Shown here piece after piece: positions 34,316-42,178 of a DNA stretch of 64,000 nt (the first letter of the stretch is position 1; every line of letters starts with the position of its first letter). Source of the DNA: Cupriavidus pauculus (GTDB taxonomy: Bacteria > Pseudomonadota > Gammaproteobacteria > Burkholderiales > Burkholderiaceae); NCBI RefSeq assembly GCF_008801835.1, contig NZ_VZOW01000016.1, positions 1-64,000 of the forward strand, read 5' to 3'. The position numbers were made by a program, and so were the translations under genes. The notes beneath the pieces were generated by a model, which was not told the origin of the DNA, searched no databases, and saw only the letters and a program-made list of their open reading frames with translations.

Positions 34316-35506
34316 ATGGCGACCCACGCGACTCCCCAATCGGCCTCGGCCGCGGCGATCGACATCGACGCTGCGCCCGATCCCGTCAGCCGCGACGTTC
34401 GGGTGGTGGCCTACGGCCGCGCCGATTGTGACGATCCGCGCAGCCACCAGGGCGCCACGCTCGCCGGCATCGCGCAGCGCGTGGCGCGGCTGGCCGGCTT
34501 CACCTATGCGGGTAGTTATGACGCCGCAACGCACCGCACCGCCGACGGGAAGCTTTACTTCGTGCCCGAGCAAACGCTGATCGGTCTCGATCACGCGCGG
34601 CAGCTTGGCATCACAAGCCTGCAGAATCTGTTTGGCGGCGTAGTGCCGCACGCCTTCATCGGCACCAAGGCGATCTCGCATGGGCTCGTGTCTCCCGACG
34701 CGCAGGCGCCGGAAGGGTGGAGCGAGGCGTTTGCCGCGCATGTGCGCGACCACGTCCTGCCCGGATTCACGGCGTTCTCGCTCGACGATGCGCGTCGCGC
34801 CGGGCAACGCATGCTGAGCGATGGCGCGGTGCGGGTCAAGGAGCCGTGCGGGATCGGCGGGCTGGGACAGCAGGTGGTGCGCAACGCCGCCGAGCTTGAC
34901 GCGGCGCTGGCCGGCCTGGACGCCGATCGCGTGGTCCGGGAAGGGCTCGTGCTCGAACGCAATCTTGACGACGTGGTGACGTACAGCGTGGGGCAGGTGG
35001 AAATTGGCGATCTTCGCGCAAGCTACTGCGGCACGCAAACGCTGACGCCCAACAATGCCGGTCAGGAAGTCTATGGCGGCTCCACGCTGCGCATGGTGCG
35101 CGGCGGGCTGGAGGATCTGTTGGCTCACCCGGTGGAAGCGCATTTGCGCGATGCGGTGCGCGCGGCCATCGCCTATCACGCGGCGGCTGTCGCGTGCTTT
35201 CCCGGCGTGTTGGTATCGCGCTGCAACTACGACGTGGCGCTGGGCCGGCACGGCGCGCAGGCCTGCCTCGGTGTGCTGGAGCAGTCGTGGCGCGTGGGCG
35301 GCGCGACCGGCGCGGAACTGGCGGCGCTGGCCGCCTTTCAGGCCGATCCGCAATGCGTGCGCGCCACCGCCAGCACGCGAGAAATCTACGGAGCTGACGT
35401 CACCGTGCCGGCGGGCGCGGACGTCTATTTTCAGGGAGAAGACCGCAGTGTCGGTGCACTGACCAAGTACGCAATTCTGGAGTCCGTTTCCAATGGCCAC
35501 ACATGA
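34316..35506 (+). CDS. DUF3182 protein, ATP-grasp-like
   Basis: The 396-aa cytoplasmic protein belongs to the DUF3182 family. The segment RVKEPCGIGGLGQQVVR (about 178-194) resembles the glycine-rich loop of ATP-grasp ligases, and the C-terminal half (LVSRCNYDVALGRHG, LGVLEQSWRVGGAT) resembles the metal/substrate end of that fold. A carboxylate-amine or similar ligation is possible, but no substrate is known. The start ATG 34316 follows a CAGGAG motif. Its last 14 bases overlap the next gene, an alpha/beta hydrolase, which suggests a two-gene functional unit. Confidence 0.85.
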   Translation: MATHATPQSASAAAIDIDAAPDPVSRDVRVVAYGRADCDDPRSHQGATLAGIAQRVARLAGFTYAGSYDAATHRTADGKLYFVPEQTLIGLDHARQLGITSLQNLFGGVVPHAFIGTKAISHGLVSPDAQAPEGWSEAFAAHVRDHVLPGFTAFSLDDARRAGQRMLSDGAVRVKEPCGIGGLGQQVVRNAAELDAALAGLDADRVVREGLVLERNLDDVVTYSVGQVEIGDLRASYCGTQTLTPNNAGQEVYGGSTLRMVRGGLEDLLAHPVEAHLRDAVRAAIAYHAAAVACFPGVLVSRCNYDVALGRHGAQACLGVLEQSWRVGGATGAELAALAAFQADPQCVRATASTREIYGADVTVPAGADVYFQGEDRSVGALTKYAILESVSNGHT

Positions 35507-36398
35507 AGAATCGATAAAGATCCATACCGATGGCGGCGTCATCGCCGGGACAGTGATCTCGCCCGCCACCAAGTTACCCGGCGTGCTGTTCGTGCACGGC
35601 TGGGGCGGCAGTCAGCAGCAATATCTGGCACGCGCCCGTGAAGTGGCGGGGTTGGGCGCGGTGTGCATGACGTTCGACCTGACTGGCCATGCCGGCACGG
35701 CCGCGCAATACGAGACCGTCAGCCGCATGCGCAATCTCGCCGATGTGCTGGCCGCCTACGACATGCTGGTGCGGCACCCCGAGGTCGACCGCAACGCCAT
35801 CGCGGTGGTGGGCAGCAGCTACGGCGGATATCTGGCAGCGGTGTTGTGCGAACTGCGCTCAGTACGATGGCTGGCGTTTCGCGCACCCGCGCTCTACATG
35901 GACAGCGGGTGGGAATCGCCCAAGCGCCAGCTGCATCGCGACCAGGATCTGGTGGCGTATCGGCGCAAGGTGGTGGCGGCCGAGAGCAATCGGGCGCTGC
36001 GCGCCTGTACCAACTTCAAGGGCGACGTACTTGTAGTGGAATCCCAGCACGACAACATCGTGCCGCACACGGCGGTGCTCAGTTACGTCGATGCGTGCAT
36101 CCAGGCCAGTTCTATCACCTACCGCGTGCTCAAGGGCGCCGACCACGGCCTGTCGTCCGAAGACAGCCAGCGCGCCTACACCAAGCTATTGCTGCGCTGG
36201 CTGCGCGAAATGGTGACCGAGGCGCGTACCGGCCCCGCGGTGCCAAGCCGGCCGTCGAAGCCGTCCAGCGCGACATCGGCGCCCCATCACGACGATGGCC
36301 TGTCCACTGTGCCCGACGAGCCGGCACAGGCGGTGACGGCGGGCGACGACGACAACGATCCGCAGGTCATTGCCGCCCAGCCGCGGCGGAGCGCTTGA
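35493..36398 (+). CDS. Alpha/beta hydrolase, dienelactone hydrolase-like
   Basis: The 301-aa cytoplasmic serine hydrolase has an oxyanion segment FVHGWGGSQQQYL, nucleophile elbow GSSYGG (Ser about 109), Asp in ESQHDNIVPH and His in KGADHGLSS. The catalytic triad is complete. The fold resembles dienelactone hydrolase and acyl-peptide esterase types, with no lid insertion. The last 60 residues are Pro/Asp-rich and probably disordered. Translation is coupled to the DUF3182 gene by a 14-bp overlap. The substrate cannot be named. Confidence 0.85.
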   Translation: MATHEESIKIHTDGGVIAGTVISPATKLPGVLFVHGWGGSQQQYLARAREVAGLGAVCMTFDLTGHAGTAAQYETVSRMRNLADVLAAYDMLVRHPEVDRNAIAVVGSSYGGYLAAVLCELRSVRWLAFRAPALYMDSGWESPKRQLHRDQDLVAYRRKVVAAESNRALRACTNFKGDVLVVESQHDNIVPHTAVLSYVDACIQASSITYRVLKGADHGLSSEDSQRAYTKLLLRWLREMVTEARTGPAVPSRPSKPSSATSAPHHDDGLSTVPDEPAQAVTAGDDDNDPQVIAAQPRRSA

Positions 36399-36521
36399 GG
36401 GTCGAGGGGACGCCGCTTGCAAGACTTGCACGATTGGCGCGCGGCTGGCGTGTAAAAACTGCCATGTCCCACAGCGATCACATGTTCGGCGGATGGCATG
36501 GCTTGTGCAGATCGTTGCCAT

Positions 36522-37607
36522 ATGAGCTCCGCCAATCCTGCCACTCCCCAACCTGACGATGACACAGCCGCCACGGCGGCGGCGCTGAAACGCGTGGGTT
36601 TGCGCCACGTCGACGACAGCGAGCCCGGCATTAAGCGGCGCCGCAGCGGGTCCGGTTTTGCCTATGTGGGCCCGGACGGCAAGCGTGTCGACGAGGCTAC
36701 GCTCGCCCGCATCAACGCGTTGGCCATCCCGCCCGCCTACGAGTCGGTCTGGGTGTGTTGCGATCCGTCCGGTCATTTGCAGGCGACAGGGCGCGATGCG
36801 CGCGGCCGCAAGCAGTACATCTATCACCCGGACTGGGCCGTACTGCGCGATGCCAACAAGTACACGCGCCTGATGGCGTTCGGCAGGGCCTTGCCAAGGT
36901 TGCGCGGACGCGTGACGCGCGATCTGGCGCGCAACGGTATGCCGCGTGAAAAGGTGCTTGCCGCAGTGGTGGCGTTGCTCGACGCCACGCTGGTAAGGGT
37001 GGGTACGCCGCGCTACGCCGAGCAGAATCGTACCTACGGTCTCACCACGCTCCATCGCAAGCACGTTGTGGTGCGGGGCAGTCGGCTGCGCTTCCAGTTC
37101 ACCGGAAAGAGCGGCGTGACGCACGATGTGTCCGTCAACGATGCGCGGCTGGCGCGCGTGGTGCGCAACTGCGCGGAACTGCCCGGACAGCGGCTGTTCA
37201 AGTACAAGGATGGCGAGGGCGACGTCCGCGAGATCGGATCGGTCGACGTCAACGCCTATCTGCACGAAGTGATGGGCGGCGATTTCACGGCCAAGGATTT
37301 CCGCACGTGGGCAGGCAGCGTGCACGCGCTGGCGCTGTTGCGCAAGACGGCGGCCGACAGCGAAACCGCACGCAAGAAGGCCGTGGTGGAAGTCATTCGC
37401 GAAGTTGCACGGCGGCTGCGAAATACGATGGCGGTCTGCCGCAAATGCTACGTGCATCCCGATGTGCTGACGGCGTTCATGGCCGATACTTTGCAAGCCT
37501 TACCGGCACCGCGTTCCGCAATTCGCCTGCGCGCCGACGAAGCGAGATTGCTGGCCTTGCTGGAAAGTACCCAGGCGCCCGCGGCCGCGGCTCGCAAGGC
37601 AGCTTGA
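36522..37607 (+). CDS. DNA topoisomerase IB
   Basis: The 361-aa enzyme is a poxvirus-type topoisomerase IB that relaxes supercoils through a 3'-phosphotyrosyl link. An N-terminal DNA-binding domain (GSGFAYVGPDGKRV, IPPAYESVWVC) precedes the catalytic domain. That domain shows NRTYGLTTLHRKHV, LFKYKD, Arg261 in DFRTWAGS and Tyr310 in CRKCYVHPDV. All catalytic elements appear present. The choice between ATG 36522 and ATG 36498 is open because neither has a strong ribosome-binding site. Bacterial IB enzymes are accessory, often near stress genes, as here. Confidence 0.92.
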   Translation: MSSANPATPQPDDDTAATAAALKRVGLRHVDDSEPGIKRRRSGSGFAYVGPDGKRVDEATLARINALAIPPAYESVWVCCDPSGHLQATGRDARGRKQYIYHPDWAVLRDANKYTRLMAFGRALPRLRGRVTRDLARNGMPREKVLAAVVALLDATLVRVGTPRYAEQNRTYGLTTLHRKHVVVRGSRLRFQFTGKSGVTHDVSVNDARLARVVRNCAELPGQRLFKYKDGEGDVREIGSVDVNAYLHEVMGGDFTAKDFRTWAGSVHALALLRKTAADSETARKKAVVEVIREVARRLRNTMAVCRKCYVHPDVLTAFMADTLQALPAPRSAIRLRADEARLLALLESTQAPAAAARKAA

Positions 37608-37764
37608 TCGCGTGTAAAGCGGGCGGATGCATGGGAATGTGGTGCGACCATGCACGGGCTTCTCATCGCTTTCTCATCGCTTGTTCACCGCATTTACCCG
37701 GCACGCCTATTGCATCGATACGTGCATCACAACAACATCCAGCACGTAGCAAGCGAGGCCCAAG

Positions 37765-38385
37765 GTGGAACAAGTCATTACGCGGAGCACGCAGGCCAAT
37801 GGCAGCGGCGCGGCAACCGCCCGAACAGCGCAAACAGCCAAGACAATACAAACAGCACGACAAGAGCGATCGGAAGAATCAGCCGCGCACGCATCGCTTT
37901 GCGCTACGCATGCGCCGACGATTCTGCCCGATGTCGTCCTCCCTCATCCCCATCCCAATGCGCGGCATATTCGCGCGGCGCGGCTTGCGACGGTGGCCCG
38001 CGCCAAGGGCAGCAGCGCGCGTGCCCTGCGTGGCGCCGATATGCGGCAGGCGCGCGTGCTGATGCAGGCGTTGTGCGAGATGCGTCTGGAATTGCGCAGC
38101 CCCGATCAGGCATGGCTCGCAGCGACGCTGGATACGCGCCACACCACGACCATGGCGATGTGGCGCAATCGCGATCGAGCCGTTTTCCTGCAGCCCGAGA
38201 TCGAGCGCGGCATCGAGGAAAGACTGCACGCGGGCTTTCGTCATGCGCGCAGTGGCAGCACGCACGAAGCCGCCAACGAATTCAAGCGCGCGTATTTTCT
38301 GCTGTGCTGCGCGCTGACGCACGCACGCGATATGGCGCGCCGCAACGCCGCCGCATCGGACGCCGCCGCGCGTTCTGAAGGCTGA
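37765..38385 (+). CDS. Hypothetical protein, helical, 206 aa
   Basis: No recognised family. The N-terminal 50 residues are Ala/Thr/Ser/Gln-rich and probably disordered. The rest (about 68-195) is predominantly helical, Ala- and Arg-rich, with ADMRQARVLMQALCEMRLEL and ANEFKRAYFLLCCALTHARD. There is no signal peptide or clear membrane segment. The start is GTG at 37765 with a GAGG motif 8 nt upstream. The base composition matches its neighbours. It is convergent with the ParB-like gene, 21 bp apart, in the stress-type island. Confidence 0.6.
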   Translation: MEQVITRSTQANGSGAATARTAQTAKTIQTARQERSEESAAHASLCATHAPTILPDVVLPHPHPNARHIRAARLATVARAKGSSARALRGADMRQARVLMQALCEMRLELRSPDQAWLAATLDTRHTTTMAMWRNRDRAVFLQPEIERGIEERLHAGFRHARSGSTHEAANEFKRAYFLLCCALTHARDMARRNAAASDAAARSEG

Positions 38386-38406
38386 GGCCGCCGAAAAACG
38401 CGGGGG

Positions 38407-39063
38407 CTAGCGGCGTGCCGGCTTGCAGGGACCGATATATCCCGGCAGTTCGCGCGCGGCCGGGCTCATCGCTAGCCTGACCCCACGCGCGAGCGCAGTC
38501 GCGAAGCTGTGATGGCTGTCGAGTGGGCCGTCGATGTGCTTGCGGAAAAAGTCGGCCCAGCGGAAATCCGGATACGCGGCCTTGACCTTGCGATAGCCGC
38601 CGGCCAACTGCACAAACGCTTCGAGACTGCGGTACGGGTCGTCGCGCATACCGTGGATATCGCCGGGAAGCTCTTTCAACGGCCGGCGCTTGCCGTGTTC
38701 GTCATAGGGATGAACCATGTGCGTGTCGATCATGTGCTTCCAGAACTTGCGTGGCGAAAGATGGCTCAGGTCTGCCCGCACGATCGCAGGCACCATCACG
38801 ATCCCCATCTCGTGCCACGCACGCACCCAGTGGTGGTGATCGACCACATACAACGTCTGTTCGGGACCGAGCACTACATGAATCCGGTGCTTGTCCAGAA
38901 AGCCCGGCAATTCCGCATGCGACAGGCGCCGCGTGACGTGGATTTTCTGCGCGACGTGATAGCCGCCCACCGTGATCTGGGTGGGGCGCAGATGATCGAC
39001 TGGAACCATCAGTCGGGCACCTTCCCTGAGCAGGCGTACTGGTTCCTTCCGCTTGGTGGTCAT
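38407..39063 (-). CDS. ParB-like nuclease family protein, copy A
   Basis: The 218-aa protein matches the putative ParB/sulfiredoxin-like family (ParBc_2). Key segments are LRPTQITVGGYHVAQK, VVDHHHWVRAWHEMG, SPRKFWKHMIDTHMVHPYDEHG, GMRDDPYRSLEAFVQLAGGYRK and FRWADFFRKHI. The DHHH motif is the likely catalytic or metal site. It lacks the DNA-binding domain of true partition ParB, so a chromosome-segregation role is unlikely. A second copy is encoded at 40735-41343. ATG 39063 is chosen by comparison with that copy; the ribosome-binding site is weak. The reaction is not known. Confidence 0.82.
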   Translation of the reverse strand: MTTKRKEPVRLLREGARLMVPVDHLRPTQITVGGYHVAQKIHVTRRLSHAELPGFLDKHRIHVVLGPEQTLYVVDHHHWVRAWHEMGIVMVPAIVRADLSHLSPRKFWKHMIDTHMVHPYDEHGKRRPLKELPGDIHGMRDDPYRSLEAFVQLAGGYRKVKAAYPDFRWADFFRKHIDGPLDSHHSFATALARGVRLAMSPAARELPGYIGPCKPARR

Positions 39064-39294
39064 CGGCCGTCGTGTGCGAGTGGACGATGTGCTGCAGGCA
39101 GCAAGGTTCGTGCCGTGCCGCCGATGCGCGCGCAGGCCATGCGCGCATGTGGCGCCGGGAAAGCTTGCCATCGTTTGTAACCCTTACCCGTGCGGTGGCA
39201 CGCCGCGACGCTGCGCGCCGCGCACAGCCGTGCGGCATGGAAATTGCGCCATGCGCTGGCAGATCGGTTATCCGTTATTCAATGGGAGCGCTCG

Positions 39295-40152
39295 ATGTCC
39301 ACGCCACAGAAAGTACCGCCCCAGCACCAGGCGCGCGAGCCGGGGCTGGAAAGCGAGATGACGCCACGGCCGGACAGCGGCGCCGACGACTATGTCGGCA
39401 GCGGCCGGCTAAAAGGCAAGGTGGCGCTGATCACCGGCGGCGACAGCGGCATCGGCCGCGCGATTGCCGTCGCCTTCGCGCGCGAGGGCGCAGACGTCGC
39501 CTTTTCATATCTCGACGAACATGAGGATGCCCAGGAGACCGAGCGACTGATCACTGAGTCGGGACAGCGCGCGCTGGCGATGGCGGGCGATATTGCCGAT
39601 GTCGCCCACGCCGACAAGATCGTGGCTGACACCATTGCCCGGTTTGGCCGCCTCGACATCCTGGTCAACAATGCCGCCGAGCAGCACCCGCGCGAATCGC
39701 TCGAAGAGGTCTCGCCGGGGCAAGTCGAGGCCACGTTCCGGACCAACGTGTTCGCAATGTTTCATGTGACTCGTGCCGCGTTGCCGCAATTGCAGAAGGG
39801 TGCGGCGATCCTCAATACGACGTCGGTGACGGCCTACCGCGGTAGCGCTCATCTGCTCGACTATTCAGCCAGCAAGGGCGCCATCGTCGCCTTTACGCGG
39901 TCGCTGGCGCTGCAGGTGGTCAAGCGCGGTATTCGCGTCAACGGCGTGGCGCCGGGACCTATCTGGACGCCTTTGATCCCGTCGACATTCAGCGCGGAGG
40001 AAGTGGCCGAGTTCGGGACCAAGACGCCGATGGGACGCCCCGGTCAACCGTTCGAAGTGGCCGCAGGCTACGTGTTTCTGGCATCCGACGCGGCGAGCTA
40101 CATCACCGGTCAGGTCCTTCACATCAACGGTGGCGAAGTGGTCAATGCCTAG
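39295..40152 (+). CDS. SDR family oxidoreductase, YhdF/YhxC-like
   Basis: The 285-aa NAD(P)-dependent short-chain dehydrogenase has the cofactor loop TGGDSGIGRA (about 49-58), NNAAEQHP, catalytic Ser in NTTSVTAYRG, and Tyr/Lys in YSASKGAI. The N-terminal arm of about 40 residues (PQHQAREPGLESEM) is characteristic of the 'glucose/ribitol dehydrogenase' stress subgroup found with general-stress genes in Bacillus and Pseudomonas. The substrate is unknown. ATG 39295 follows GGGAG. It begins a same-strand run with the 17M-like gene and the second ParB-like gene. Confidence 0.92.
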   Translation: MSTPQKVPPQHQAREPGLESEMTPRPDSGADDYVGSGRLKGKVALITGGDSGIGRAIAVAFAREGADVAFSYLDEHEDAQETERLITESGQRALAMAGDIADVAHADKIVADTIARFGRLDILVNNAAEQHPRESLEEVSPGQVEATFRTNVFAMFHVTRAALPQLQKGAAILNTTSVTAYRGSAHLLDYSASKGAIVAFTRSLALQVVKRGIRVNGVAPGPIWTPLIPSTFSAEEVAEFGTKTPMGRPGQPFEVAAGYVFLASDAASYITGQVLHINGGEVVNA

Positions 40153-40200
40153 GTCCGCATGGCAGATTGGATTCCGCCATCAACATGGAGAGCGAGCATG

Positions 40201-40686
40201 TCATCGATTGTCGCAGGACGTTTCAACTCGATTCCCGAAGCCGAACAGATCGCGCAGAAGCTCTATGCACGCGGCTTTTCGGTGTGGGATGTATCGATCA
40301 TGTCGGTCAATCCCGGCGGTGCGCGCCCGCCCGGCGTTTTGCTCGCGGCACGGGCCAAGGGCGAGCGCCGCGACGAAGCGCTAGACGTCCTGCGCGAGGG
40401 CGGCGCATGCGACATCGAGCGCGCCAGCGGCAAGTGGGACGGGGGCCAGTGGGTCGACTTTGATCCGCACCAGCCGCCGACCTTGGTGGACGACGTCGCG
40501 GGCGAGTGCTGGCCCGCGCCGTCTGCCGCCGCGACGCAGTCATCGCACCGCGGCGCGGACGATGCCCGGCGCGACCACGCCGGCCCGGTCGCCGCGGAGG
40601 CGGTTGCGGAACAGAGCACAGGCAACGAGGATCCCGGCAGCGAGCTCGAGCATTACGTCGATCGCCAAGTGGCCAGCCATAACTGA
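40201..40686 (+). CDS. Soluble stress 17M-like paralogue
   Basis: The 161-aa protein starts MSSIVAGRFNSIPEAEQIAQ and has IMSVNPGG, then PGVLLAARAKGE and WDGGQWVDFDPHQPP. These match the N- and C-terminal parts of the membrane protein at 31911-32498. It lacks the two glycine-zipper membrane segments that lie between them there, so it is soluble. The tail (about 100-161) is acidic and low-complexity. ATG 40201 has GGAGAG upstream. It lies 48 bp after the SDR gene and 48 bp before the ParB-like gene, so these three are likely one transcript. Function unknown. Confidence 0.78.
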   Translation, partial: SSIVAGRFNSIPEAEQIAQKLYARGFSVWDVSIMSVNPGGARPPGVLLAARAKGERRDEALDVLREGGACDIERASGKWDGGQWVDFDPHQPPTLVDDVAGECWPAPSAAATQSSHRGADDARRDHAGPVAAEAVAEQSTGNEDPGSELEHYVDRQVASHN

Positions 40687-40734
40687 TCGTGATGCGGCAT
40701 CGTGCCGTGATGCGGCGCCGCATGGAGGATGTCG

Positions 40735-41343
40735 ATGGAATTGCATGCCATGGCCGATCTCGATACCCTGCGTCCCACGCAATTGACGCTGGGGCTGTAT
40801 CAGGTGCGGCAAAAGATGGATGTCTCCGCCAGACCGCGCGAGCCCGAGGCGCTCAAGCGGTTCCTGAGCGAGCACCGCATCAAGACCATCGTCGGCCCCG
40901 GCGGGGCGCTGTTTATCGCCGACCATCACCACTGGACCCGCGCGTGGCTGGAGCTGGGATGGCGGCGCGCGCCGGTGGTCATACTCGACGATTTGAGCGG
41001 CCTGCCGCCTGGCAAGTTCTGGAAGCGCATGCGTAAACTGGGACACGTGCATCCCTATGACGAGCACGGCAAGCTGCTCGATACGGCCGCGTTGCCGTCC
41101 ACAGTGATGGGCATGCGTGACGATCCATACCGCAGCCTGGCGGCGTTCACGCGCATGGCGGGGGCGTACCGCAAACCGGGCAATGCCTATGGCGACTTTC
41201 GCTGGGCGGGGTTTTTTCGGCGTCATGTCGAGGAGGACATGAAGAGCATCGCGGGATTTGCCCGCGCGATGACGGTGGCAATTCCACTGGCGCGCAGTAG
41301 CAAGGCGCGGCGACTGCCGGGTTTCATTGGGCGCTGCGATTAG
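40735..41343 (+). CDS. ParB-like nuclease family protein, copy B
   Basis: This 202-aa paralogue of the protein at 38407-39063 has LRPTQLTLGLYQVRQK, IADHHHWTRAWLELG, GKFWKRMRKLGHVHPYDEHG, GMRDDPYRSLAAFTRMAGAYRK and FRWAGFFRRHV. GGAGG at 40724-40728 decides the start. The ATG at 40729 abuts it, while the ATG at 40735 is 6 nt away, so 40735 is preferred. The DHHH motif is conserved in both copies. It probably belongs with the SDR and the soluble 17M-like gene in one transcript. The enzymatic role is unproven. Confidence 0.82.
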   Translation: MELHAMADLDTLRPTQLTLGLYQVRQKMDVSARPREPEALKRFLSEHRIKTIVGPGGALFIADHHHWTRAWLELGWRRAPVVILDDLSGLPPGKFWKRMRKLGHVHPYDEHGKLLDTAALPSTVMGMRDDPYRSLAAFTRMAGAYRKPGNAYGDFRWAGFFRRHVEEDMKSIAGFARAMTVAIPLARSSKARRLPGFIGRCD

Positions 41344-41421
41344 ACGGGTGTGAGCGTTGGACGCCGGTAGTCGACGTCGATAGGCGCTGGGCGCGCGCCG
41401 ATACGCATGCCAATAAAAACC

Positions 41422-41456
41422 AAGCCCCTCGTCCGCATGACGCAGACGAGGGGCTT
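41422..41456 (-). terminator. Terminator of the DUF3008 gene
   Basis: A perfect 12-bp stem (AAGCCCCTCGTC at 41422-41433, GACGAGGGGCTT at 41445-41456) is followed on the minus strand by GGTTTTTATT. It lies 18 bp past the DUF3008 stop and also separates it from the convergent ParB-like gene. Confidence 0.88.
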
Positions 41457-41474
41457 AGGAGCGATAAGGCGCGC

Positions 41475-41663
41475 TTAGCTCTTGGACTTGTGCATCGGCT
41501 TGCCCTTTTGCTTGGTGGAAGCCATTTTTTCAAGCTCGCTCTTACTCATCGATTTGGCCATCGACTTCGATGCGCCCTTGAGAGAACCGGCGGTGCGCTC
41601 GCCACGTTTGGCTGAAAGCGCGGCTCCGGCCGCCATTTGCTGTGCCTTCGATTTGGCTGGCAT
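41475..41663 (-). CDS. DUF3008 family small basic protein
   Basis: This 62-aa protein begins MPAKSKAQQMAAGAALSAKR and ends in a Lys/Ser-rich tail (KQKGKPMHKSKS). It matches the DUF3008 family of short basic proteins, predicted disordered and perhaps nucleic-acid-associated. AAGGAG lies 6 nt before ATG 41663, which fixes the start against the longer frame from 41744. A strong terminator follows. It belongs to the cluster of small stress-type genes here. No experimental function is known to me. Confidence 0.88.
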   Translation of the reverse strand: MPAKSKAQQMAAGAALSAKRGERTAGSLKGASKSMAKSMSKSELEKMASTKQKGKPMHKSKS

Positions 41664-41776
41664 GTCGATCTCCTTCGATGCGAGGTTCAGAAGAATCGTC
41701 GCGGCGTCGCGATTCGCGCCGCAACGGGCAAATGCGGTTTGCAACGGCTGTCACCTCTGGCCGCCTTTATCCGCGC

Positions 41777-41935
41777 CTATATCCGGCCCAACACCACCAG
41801 AATCACAACGATGACGACGACCAGCCCGAGACCGCCGCTGGGTCCGTAGCCCCAACCGGAGCTGTACGGCCACGTCGGTAGTGCGCCGATCAGCAGCAGG
41901 ATAAGAATGATCAAGAGGATGGTTCCAATGGCCAT
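41777..41935 (-). CDS. DUF3309 family small membrane protein
   Basis: The 52-aa protein is MAIGTILLIILILLLIGALP, then a short polar WPYSSGWGYGPSGG loop and a second hydrophobic segment ending VVILVVLGRI. This is the DUF3309 pattern: two membrane helices linked by an aromatic/Gly turn. AAAGGAG sits 7 nt before ATG 41935. Such proteins are common in rhizobia and Burkholderiales near envelope-stress genes; their role is unknown. It is transcribed towards the DUF3008 gene, 113 bp away. Confidence 0.9.
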   Translation of the reverse strand: MAIGTILLIILILLLIGALPTWPYSSGWGYGPSGGLGLVVVIVVILVVLGRI

Positions 41936-42178
41936 GTCGTGCTCCTTTGTTGTGGTGCGGGCGGCGCGGCGGCATTTGGTGCCCCGCGCTGCGCTGTCCC
42001 GGTGATTACAGGTTAGAACAGCGCCGACCATCCCCAAGGCAGGCAGGGGCTGAATTCACTGTAGGAATATGACGACACTTCGGCGCCGCGAGTGGGCGCG
42101 TTTGTCGGCGCACCGGCGCGCAACGGGGTGCGCGCGGCTGGCGGCGTGGGTGGCGTGTGCGATGCGGCCGCGCCGGGC

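Noticed and set aside
35493..36398. Alpha/beta hydrolase as a polyhydroxyalkanoate or lipase gene
   Set aside because: No lipase box lid, PHA-binding or secretion features are visible; only a general hydrolase call is supported.
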